Part shown: in pieces, positions 58,501 to 64,000 of the stretch | Position numbering within the stretch: the first letter of the stretch is position 1 | Layout: every line of letters begins with the position of its first letter | DNA from: Eretmocerus hayati | Taxonomy: Eukaryota; Arthropoda; Insecta; Hymenoptera; Aphelinidae | Direction of reading: 5' to 3' | NCBI GenBank assembly: GCA_029851415.1 | Contig: CM056742.1 | Span: 151,533,121-151,597,120 of the forward strand | Length of the DNA stretch: 64,000 nucleotides | The notes under the pieces: model-generated | The model's database searches: none | Seen by the model: only the letters and a program-made list of their open reading frames with translations | Told to the model about the DNA's origin: nothing | Made by a program: the position numbers and the translations under genes

Positions 58501-61500
58501 CATGAATCAGGATTTTGCATTTATACAAAATTATATATAATTCGTGCGATATCGTTCTCCCTTTTCCAACACGACTAGCGAGTAGTTGATTAACTCGAAT
58601 ATTTCGGTAGAAAGCTCGGATAAACGAATGTAAGAGAAGGAACGACCAAATGCTTGAATGACATAACTCAACATCTGACTAGAAACTGACATGATTTGGA
58701 ACGGTTTTATTCGAGATTTCATTCGATCTCAAACACGCAATTTCTTCATACTCTAATTATAACCTGTTTGTTCTCTGAAAGATTATTTACACGATCATTC
58801 CTCGTTTGGCACTGAGATTAAAAGCTCAGACTCGGAGCTGTTTTCGCCCCTAGATTGGGTGATTTATTCACATTAACTCATCTCTAACAGTCTGGCAACA
58901 ACGAAAAACGAGCGTTGCGTTTTTATCTGACATATGATATGGATCGGAATACTTTCACAAGTTTGTTGTACCTGTTGCGGGGTATGCTAAACCAGTATTC
59001 TGGGCGAATCTTCTTCTTGCCATAGCTCATTATTGGCGTGGACCAGGGAATCTTTTTGTCTTTAGGCCTTCCGGTCCTGAGCCTCAGGTACAGTGGCGGA
59101 TCTTCACATGAGCGCGCCGGTCTTGGAATCAACTCTGGAAAAATAAATTGAGTGTCTTAGTGTTTGAATACATTGGATGATTCCCACGACTGTACAAATA
59201 CATTGATGCACTTTGATATCATTATCATTAATATCAAATTTCGGCAGTTGATTCTCATTCAATCCAAAAATTTTAGAAGACCCAAGGACGACCGAATAAA
59301 TTTCGATCGTTTACATATAAATGAGAAAGAATCCATGCCTGTTGATACTCATTCCCATGTGATTCAACATGAAATCAACATCACAAGAAATCATATTGAG
59401 CAATCAAAGTTCGTATTTTTTTAGATCGACCTTTATGAAAATTTTTGTTCTTATGAAGAATTATCAAATTCAACTAGTTTACGTTTTGTGCAAGTAATAT
59501 ACGTCCTTCTTGATCTACTCAGACTACTTCTTTCGGTAAATGATATCAATTTCCCGTGTGAACTGAATCTATATTATTATTCAATCGAATACTGCAGCAA
59601 ATAAATAGTGTACTCCACAGGCAAGGGACAGTTAGTCATTGAACTGTTTCATCTCCTCAAACTCAAAATTTTTTGAAGCATGTGGCATTCCTTCAAATTC
59701 CAGGGGTTTACTTTACTGTGTGAAGTGATGATCAACATTTATTTGTTGTTCAGTGAGTTGCCAAGTGTGATATCAATCTATACAGCATGGCAAAACCGTG
59801 AATCGTAGAGTTATCCTAGCAGAAAGAAAAAGTTATAAAAATCTACACACAGCTGATCTCAAGTATTCTACATGATAAGCAGAAAAAATGATAATATTGC
59901 CACGGTATGATTCAGTGAAGTATAAGCTAATGCACATCATCAATGACAAATGGTATATATGATCATGTAACAGTTGATTAGGTTGTGAACCTACCGAGAC
60001 CTGCGAATTCGGGAAAGTTAGGTGCTTGAACTAGAGGAATGATAAAAAGGATATGATATTACATGTACTAATATGAGTTCCATGATTATGTGCACTATGA
60101 ATTCGGCTGCCCGGATTTTTAGATATATCACAGCAGGTAATTGCACTTTGCCAGGTAAACATGGCGCTAATAATAGTAACGTCAAGTCGGCTCGTCGGTC
60201 ACGTGTTCATTATTTGGAGTTCTTCCCTATTTCATCAGCAGATTTCATAATGATGACAATTCGTGTTTATACTGTCAATCTCATCAAGATTGATCAATCT
60301 GACATTCATACTGCCACGAAAAGGGCTTGGCTGATTTCACATGGAACGATCATACGTTATAATTTCAAGTAAATTTTGAAACGAAGAGTTTGAGGATGAA
60401 TACGAGAGTCGAGTTGTTTAGAGTCATAGTCGACTAACAATAGGTCCAATTTTGAGACTCATTCATTATGTGGTCTTCATCAATTTAACCATAAATGGAA
60501 GCCGTTCGAGAATGATTCTCAGAGTCGAAAAATATGATATAAAGATAGGGAAAATTGTCTGCAAAAGATAGATTCAAATCCACCAAAACGCGCGGAATTT
60601 TCATACTGACTTATAGCACGATTCAGTCCACTATGACTCTGAACCACTCAGTTAGCGAAACTGATAATAAAAATGAGTATATCAGATTTTTCCAATGTTA
60701 CACAGATGATTCATTTCCATGATGAAACTGCTTGATACAAAAAGGAGCACAGTGAATTGCTTTTCTGGTTATAGAGATAACTGCGAATCAGTTTGCCTCA
60801 GAGCTGATTTATGATCTCAAAGATCCAAACTCAACGCGAGACACCTATATGCGAGTTCAAGCCAAGGAGAATACAGAGGGACTGACGACTTATTGACTTA
60901 TACTCACTGTCGAAACTGACGAAGAGTTCAGGCATATCGTCGACTGAGACCATACTGCGATAATCTAGTCGTGGCGCTGCGGTAGACACTTTGCTGCCTC
61001 GATTACTGTCAACGCTGCTGCTTCCGGACGAATTCAGCGGTTGTTGCCTGATAAAGGTCCCAACCGATGAACGCCTGAAAGAATTCAAAATTGGTCAAGG
61101 ATTCTGTCAAGACAGACACAGTGAAAACATTCTACGCCCAAAGACATGAATGTAGACAAGGGCATTCAACGATCAGTGAGCACAACTCTTGAAAGTGATA
61201 TTACACATAGCTAAACGTGTTGTATTGTATAATGCAGAGGATATCATGCTGCTGATATCGTCAACCAACGGTGTTGTCTTTGATGTAAAATGACTGAGCA
61301 TGTGACCATCAGAATCATGTTGAGGTGAATGCTGAAATTGTCACGTGTTGGCGTTACTATTCCCGGCTCTCTCCTCCATTCTCTCTTCTTCACATTCGTT
61401 GAGATTTTTACGATTTCATTCAAAAAATAGACAACTACCCATATTATGTGGTTCAAGGCTAAGTTCTACATTAATCAGATAGTTGCGCGGCAATAATGCG

Positions 61501-63882
61501 TGCTGGGGATACACATAGACACATACTCAATCAAAAAATCTCCGCTGAGTGGACATTTACAATCAATATCCAAGTATGAATCAAAAACAAACCTAAAATG
61601 ATTTGAAATAACACCAATCACTAGCATCAATTGTATATTTTAAAAGAATATTCGCACGATATAACATAGATATAATCAATCATACACATTCAATCTATGA
61701 AACATTCTACTAGCTCCTGCAGTTGTAAAACTCGAAGAAAACAACTCAAAATCTAAAATCTAAAGAAAAACATTGCTTTTAACAAGTTGTTTTACAAGAA
61801 GACGCTCAATCATCCAAACAGGAATTTTGTATTTTTTTAAATTCACTTTGGCACTATGTAATCCATGATTAGTGATTGAGTTTAAAAATATCTACATACA
61901 CATTTAACGAGACATTTAACAATCAGTTTGAAGTACGTAGCAGTGAATTTCGATTGTGTCTTTTTGTGTTGAACAACCAAGTGTAGGTATGTAGACAAAA
62001 GGAGAGTATATGTACATGTCTCTATCCGGACACATGTTACAAACAGCCAAATAGAATACATAATGCTTGAGAGACAACAAATACGGATAAAGGGAGGATT
62101 CCATTGAAGAGAGCTTGCGGAGGAGAGCGGGGACGGACTGCAGACTCACCCAAGTAAACCACCGGGCCCCGGCGAGAAGCTAGGGTTGCCCGAGTCTTGA
62201 GAAAGAGAGGAGGCAGTCAACGGAGGCGTGCCTCCTGTTCGACCACCACTCTCTTCGCTCGGGGTCTTTGCGAACAGGCCGGAGCTAAAGTCGCTCACCA
62301 AATTGATCGGCGAGCTTTAGTTTTGAAATAAGCAGCACCACCGACATCATACATTAAAAGTTAGTCGTCAATGCTCACATGGGCGTATTTACAAGCATAA
62401 AACATATTCAATCCTCTTCCACTTTTCACATTTTGTTCCATTCAAACAACGTAAAATAGTTGGCTTCAAGAGGCACAATTCTTTAGAAAATGAAGCGGAC
62501 AAAACTATAGATTTGTCCAATAGAAGTGCTCTCAATTATCCGTCAATGAAATTCTCATCAATTTAAGATTCCATTCAATCGTCATGATTGTCAGATGTAG
62601 ATTTTGATAGAGACTAATTTGAATTTTACGCCGGTGTCAACTAATATTAAATGTGACAAAATCATTGATGAAACATTTTCTCAAGTATGGAAAGTTGAAA
62701 AGAAATCTTGGGAGAGGACAAAGGATGTAAGTTAGATATTTTGCGAGAACTCACCTAGAGAAAACTTTACTAAATACTGATGAATGATGACTATCGGCAC
62801 TGCTTGGAAGGCTTGACATTTTGTCTGATGGTGGTTTACTATCTTCATCTTTGGAATCTCCTGTGAGACCTTCCATCCACGAAAGAGGATAAGAAAGCCG
62901 CTTCAACATCTGAAAGAATTACACCGCGATTAAAACTTTGTTTTCATATCGTTCAGGAGTATAGTACCGGATGGAAAAATCAATATGATAGTACTTTGTT
63001 TTTACGTGTCTCTTGCTTATCGTCCTCTTTGTGGTCATCATCTTTTTCTTGCTCTTCGTTATTACTGTCCAAACTAAAAGATACAGAGCTAGCTTTCTTT
63101 CTTCCATTGATGGTGTCGGTATCCAAAGTGTTTGAAGTGACTGTAGGCGCAATGGTGATCGGTGGTACCCAGTCAGAAGACAGTACTATATCAGCGTCTG
63201 AGTAAACCTTTTTTGCAGGAATGGGTTGGACTACTGGGATCGGAGGAACAGGATCACGAATGTCAATGCCAGAGTCGTGGCACGATTGTTTGACTAGAGA
63301 ACCCTCTTCATCTTCCGGAATGGCATTCGACTTAGAAGAATCGGCCTGCAAGAGGAAAATACATATTATCATCATTCATATCACCATGCACAAGTATTAA
63401 TTCTCATGTCCCGTGTGAAGAGAATTAAATATTTTTGGATTGAATTTGAGAACCTTAGGAACTATTGAAAAACTTCATGAATGCAAGAACGTCCGATACA
63501 TGATCGATTTTTAGTCGAAACTCATGACAAAAGGGAAGAAGCGATCTACCGTTTATATGAAAAAATTTTCTGTAATTGAATCAAAAAGTAGCAGATAAGC
63601 GTAGCAAGTCGATCAATGTTGTGAATGTCACAATTTTGAACTACTGATACCTGTCAGTATTTTACAACCAGATAGAGAATGTATTCTTACTTTTTCGGAA
63701 TTCAGAGAGTCTTGTTGCTCGTCATCTTGGGAAAATGAACATCTATCTTTGCTAGGAACTGCCCAATGATGATCAAGCATGGAACGTCTACGCTCTTCAA
63801 GAGTCCTGCTCGCTTGGCCGATACCAAGTTCTTCTTTGGTTTCATCTTTCTCCTTATCTTTATCTTTGGTCGAAGTTTCGTC
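31399..63882 (-). CDS. mtd: OXR1/NCOA7/mustard-type TLDc protein, 5'-incomplete, multiple isoforms
   Basis: TLDc proteins of this family guard against oxidative stress and interact with the V-ATPase. Exons on the minus strand, 5' to 3': 63691-63882, 62995-63345, 62755-62909, 62150-62314, 60908-61074, 59995-60030 (cassette), 58972-59134, 56118-56346, 54712-54801, 33782-34057, 32916-33085, 31399-31534. All boundaries are GT/AG and every phase agrees. The TLDc domain is encoded by the last three exons: LPARAQGYLWTLVFSTSQHG, ESPILLVIED, SDHFYGTGESLLFRF, VFNWTGENVYFIKG, GKFGLWLDGDLYQGR, and the end LECYAFI. Upstream are an EYWFSIPRNRVDDLYRFIHA module, an acidic Asp/Ser-rich linker, Ser-rich low-complexity exons and the motif RRRSMLDHHWAVPSKDR. 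LysM or GRAM-type N-terminal parts, if present, lie beyond 64000. Two alternative first coding exons (57807-57886, 48431-48502) enter the same frame. The protein is an orthologue of Drosophila mtd by motif recognition; vertebrates split this into OXR1 and NCOA7. Confidence 0.92.
31803..32264. mobile_element. MITE-like inverted-repeat element in the last TLDc intron
   Basis: The left end, from 31803 (GATACCCATGTAGAACATAA), and the right end, to 32264, are inverted copies over about 45 bp with a few mismatches. The right side holds two tandem copies of ATGATCATATATG followed by CATGGAA (near 32188 and 32220). The flanks TCATTA and TCATTC may be a decayed target duplication. The element is non-coding. 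Confidence 0.6.
32265..32915 (-). other. mtd: TLDc gene last intron, remainder
   Basis: Intronic sequence with no further exon: the flanking exons already join in phase and match the domain without a gap. Confidence 0.6.
32916..33085 (-). CDS. mtd: TLDc gene penultimate exon
   Basis: Acceptor TTGTGCAG; donor GGAGA|GTGAGT. It runs VFGALTSVSLRVSDHFYGTG through FNWTGENVYFIKGNNESLAI to GAG plus two bases, the central TLDc sheet. Confidence 0.95.
33086..33781 (-). other. mtd: TLDc gene intron
   Basis: An intron of about 0.7 kb with no other feature seen. Confidence 0.6.
33782..34057 (-). CDS. mtd: TLDc gene exon, start of the TLDc domain
   Basis: Ninety-two whole codons between acceptor TTTTTCAG and donor GGCAAC|GTGAGT. 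It begins VLSMSEELRRALYASGGPDL and includes LPARAQGYLWTLVFSTSQHG. Both junctions are phase 0, so this exon can accept several alternative upstream exons. Confidence 0.95.
35149..35364. repeat. two adjacent inverted repeats (foldback)
   Basis: TTTTCGATAAACTGTGAGTA (arm 35293-35317) pairs with 35340-35364 with 23 of 25 bases complementary. Just upstream, an arm beginning near 35149 (TCGATACAAGTGTGTAAAAC) pairs imperfectly with 35236-35283. Together they form nested hairpins inside the intron. They are probably remnants of a foldback element; no terminal duplication is clear. Confidence 0.55.
41315..41682. mobile_element. piggyBac-like MITE (TTAA ends)
   Basis: Perfect 24-bp inverted ends at 41315-41338 and 41659-41682 begin TTAAGGCGATGCGGTCGCCG. 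TTAA sits at both borders. Inside, CCAATTTGGGCTAAACGACG (41374) and the complement ending 41456 form a second hairpin. At 368 bp with no coding, it fits a MITE using TTAA targets. The perfect TIRs suggest a fairly recent insertion. Confidence 0.75.
48431..48502 (-). CDS. mtd: alternative first coding exon, short TLDc isoform
   Basis: ATG at 48500-48502 in the context ACAAAATGC, then 23 more codons (MPTSKVKLPNPISRISKFLK, QRSK) to a donor AAG|GTGAGC in phase 0. This joins exactly to VLSMSEELRRAL at 34057 and gives a protein of about 217 residues, nearly TLDc alone. The frame is open for about 50 codons upstream of the ATG (Thr/Ser/Lys-rich) back to a TGA, with no other ATG, so that part is either 5' UTR or, if spliced from further upstream, extra coding sequence. 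Short TLDc-only products from internal promoters are known for OXR1 and NCOA7. Confidence 0.7.
48503..49200 (-). promoter_or_regulatory. possible promoter region of the short TLDc isoform
   Basis: Upstream of the ATG on the minus strand are a TATA-like TATTATATGA near 48942-48951, a perfect 16-bp palindrome GCCAAGCCGGCTTGGC at 48924-48939 beside it, CACGTG E-boxes near 49036 and 49132, and a run of 19 T at 49151-49169. The palindrome next to a TATA-like box is suggestive; the transcription start is not known. Confidence 0.3.
49201..54711 (-). other. mtd: long TLDc gene intron (proximal part)
   Basis: No certain exon. A coding-like plus-strand stretch ends with TAA at 52908, and a small GAAA-loop hairpin lies at 50592-50609; both are discussed as findings. 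Otherwise ordinary AT-rich intron. Confidence 0.45.
54712..54801 (-). CDS. mtd: TLDc gene 90-nt exon
   Basis: Acceptor GATCACAG; donor GAG|GTACGG. It encodes exactly 30 codons, LIKAPYVKLYTILKTSSTSA then DCDLQIQDPE, phase 0 on both sides, so it can be skipped without frameshift. It links the linker exon to the TLDc exon. Confidence 0.85.
54802..56117 (-). other. mtd: TLDc gene intron
   Basis: An intron of about 1.3 kb; no further feature supported. Confidence 0.6.
56118..56346 (-). CDS. mtd: TLDc gene acidic linker exon
   Basis: Acceptor TTTTGCAG; donor TGGGAG|GTAAGT. After one base completing an Arg codon it encodes VDDLYRFIHAWVPSLYGELD, then a Ser/Thr/Asp-rich segment including SDTDTDLSPE and GDDDDSKDADGKG, ending in ESWE. 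The first 20 residues belong to the conserved module preceding TLDc in OXR1-type proteins. The acidic part is probably disordered. Confidence 0.93.
56347..57806 (-). other. mtd: TLDc gene intron
   Basis: Intron between the linker exon and the mid-length alternative first exon. Open frames on the plus strand here lack splice or family support. Confidence 0.5.
57807..57886 (-). CDS. mtd: alternative first coding exon, mid-length TLDc isoform
   Basis: ATG at 57884-57886, then MAHLVGYLAPGALANVARQT and LPFITR, ending in AG before donor GTAAAA. The two left-over bases plus G of the exon at 56346 make AGG, giving ...FITR-R-VDDLYRFIHAW, exactly the phase also used by the upstream exon at 58972. The product would be about 326 residues. 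The N-terminus is mildly hydrophobic and Ala/Leu-rich but not a clear signal peptide. Confidence 0.7.
57887..58150 (-). promoter_or_regulatory. possible promoter of the mid-length TLDc isoform
   Basis: The region is CpG-richer than its surroundings and holds CTATATAATC (minus strand, 57902-57911), a (GA)n run at 58091-58111 that would suit GAGA-factor binding, and a CACGTG E-box near 58127. The TATA-like box is too close to the ATG to place a start 30 bp downstream in a leader, so initiation is probably further upstream. Confidence 0.3.
58151..58971 (-). other. mtd: TLDc gene intron
   Basis: An intron with no other supported feature. Confidence 0.5.
58972..59134 (-). CDS. mtd: TLDc gene exon, conserved pre-TLDc module
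   Basis: Acceptor TTTTCCAG; donor AACAG|GTACAA. It encodes LIPRPARSCEDPPLYLRLRT, GRPKDKKIPWSTPIMSYGKK and KIRPEYWFSIPRNR. Phase 2 at both ends. This is the beta-rich block that precedes VDDLYRF in long OXR1/NCOA7-type proteins. Confidence 0.93.
59135..59994 (-). other. mtd: TLDc gene intron
   Basis: An intron of about 0.9 kb with no other feature supported. Confidence 0.55.
59995..60030 (-). CDS. mtd: 36-nt cassette microexon of the TLDc gene
   Basis: Acceptor with a clear pyrimidine tract (ATCATTCCTCTAG); donor CTCG|GTAGGT. Included, it inserts 12 codons giving SFD-IQAPNFPEFAGLE-LIPRP. Skipped, the neighbouring exons join as SFD-K-LIPRP. Both readings are open and in phase. Confidence 0.65.
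60031..60907 (-). other. mtd: TLDc gene intron
   Basis: An intron; no other feature supported. Confidence 0.55.
60908..61074 (-). CDS. mtd: TLDc gene Ser-rich exon
   Basis: Acceptor TTCTTTCAG; donor CGACA|GTGAGT. It encodes RSSVGTFIRQQPLNSSGSSS, VDSNRGSKVSTAAPRLDYRS and MVSVDDMPELFVSFD. The first base completes a Gly codon from the exon at 62150; the last base begins the codon shared with the microexon or the next exon. Confidence 0.88.
61075..62149 (-). other. mtd: TLDc gene intron
   Basis: An intron of about 1.1 kb; no other feature supported. Confidence 0.55.
62150..62314 (-). CDS. mtd: TLDc gene Ser/Gly/Pro-rich exon
   Basis: Acceptor CTAAAG (poor pyrimidine tract); donor CTTGG|GTGAGT. 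It encodes SPINLVSDFSSGLFAKTPSE, then a Gly/Pro/Ser-rich stretch ending SFSPGPGGLLG. It is GC-richer than the surrounding intron. Probably disordered. Confidence 0.82.
62315..62754 (-). other. mtd: TLDc gene intron
   Basis: A short intron with no other feature. Confidence 0.55.
62755..62909 (-). CDS. mtd: TLDc gene exon beginning MLKRLSYPLSWMEG
   Basis: Acceptor CTTTCAG directly before ATG; donor TCTAG|GTGAGT. It encodes MLKRLSYPLSWMEGLTGDSK and a Ser-rich tail. Because it opens with an in-frame ATG in phase 0, it is either internal or could serve as a first coding exon if spliced to an untranslated leader. Confidence 0.85.
62995..63345 (-). CDS. mtd: TLDc gene acidic exon
   Basis: Acceptor CTGCAG; donor placed at AAA|GTACTA because it keeps phase 0 into MLKRLS; the nearer CAC|GTAAAA would break the frame. 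It is 117 codons: ADSSKSNAIPEDEEGSLVKQ, DSGIDIRDPVPPIPVVQPIP, then a lysine/glutamate/aspartate-rich end. The 3' boundary is the least certain in the gene. Confidence 0.75.
63691..63882 (-). CDS. mtd: TLDc gene exon with RRRSMLDHHWAVPSKDR motif
   Basis: Acceptor TATTTTAG; donor GAAAAA|GTAAGA. Sixty-four codons in phase 0: a Lys/Asp/Glu-rich start, then LGIGQASRTLEERRRSMLDH, HWAVPSKDRCSFSQDDEQQD and SLNSEK. Earlier exons must lie beyond the window. Confidence 0.88.
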
Positions 63883-64000
63883 CTAAAATAAAATCACACA
63901 GTTACAATAGATGCTAAATTCATCAATTAATTACAGATAAACGGAAGTGTAATTACAAGAGTCGAGTTCAGATACGATACAGATTAATGATTTCAAGTCA

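Overview
The window looks like nuclear DNA of an arthropod, most likely an insect. It is AT-rich, its genes have many small exons and long introns, and it holds a non-LTR retrotransposon of a type common in insects plus many short inverted-repeat DNA elements. Two real genes can be reconstructed exon by exon with matching splice phases. I cannot fix the species; Hymenoptera is only a guess from general style.

Layout. 1-7771: non-coding and repeat-rich, with four element-like structures: an imperfect terminal-inverted-repeat (TIR) element at 1919-2727, a cluster of one 16-18 base word at 3031-3799, a nested palindrome element at 4432-5598 and a TIR element at 6386-7234. 7772-15750, plus strand: a complete eight-exon coding region for a 366-residue peroxisomal 2-hydroxyacid (glycolate-type) oxidase. 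All FMN/substrate residues expected of the family are present, and the C-terminus is a PTS1-like SHL. Its introns hold two more TIR elements, one copy of a dispersed repeat and a 300-bp foldback. 16020-18760: a degenerate tandem array of about 375-380 bp units with an inverted junction. 19160-22342: second copy of the dispersed repeat, then a palindromic element whose right arm was split by a 5'-truncated LINE with an intact reverse transcriptase frame, poly(A) and a 15-bp target duplication. 22343-31398: mostly featureless AT-rich DNA with two more small elements; part may be 3' UTR or downstream flank of the next gene.

31399-63882, minus strand: the 3' part of an OXR1/NCOA7/mustard-type TLDc gene. 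Its 5' end lies beyond 64000. Twelve shared exons plus two alternative first coding exons were found, and every junction is phase-consistent. The gene appears to be built as a nested set of isoforms: long forms entering from beyond the window, a roughly 326-residue form starting at 57886 and a roughly 217-residue, almost TLDc-only form starting at 48502. A 36-nt cassette microexon can be skipped without changing frame. This promoter nesting resembles the short and long products known for vertebrate OXR1 and NCOA7 and for Drosophila mtd.

The two genes are functionally coherent only in a loose sense: the oxidase makes hydrogen peroxide in peroxisomes, and TLDc proteins protect against oxidative stress. 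I see no evidence that they are co-regulated; most of what lies between them is transposon-derived. No tRNA, rRNA, CRISPR or bacterial-type feature was seen.
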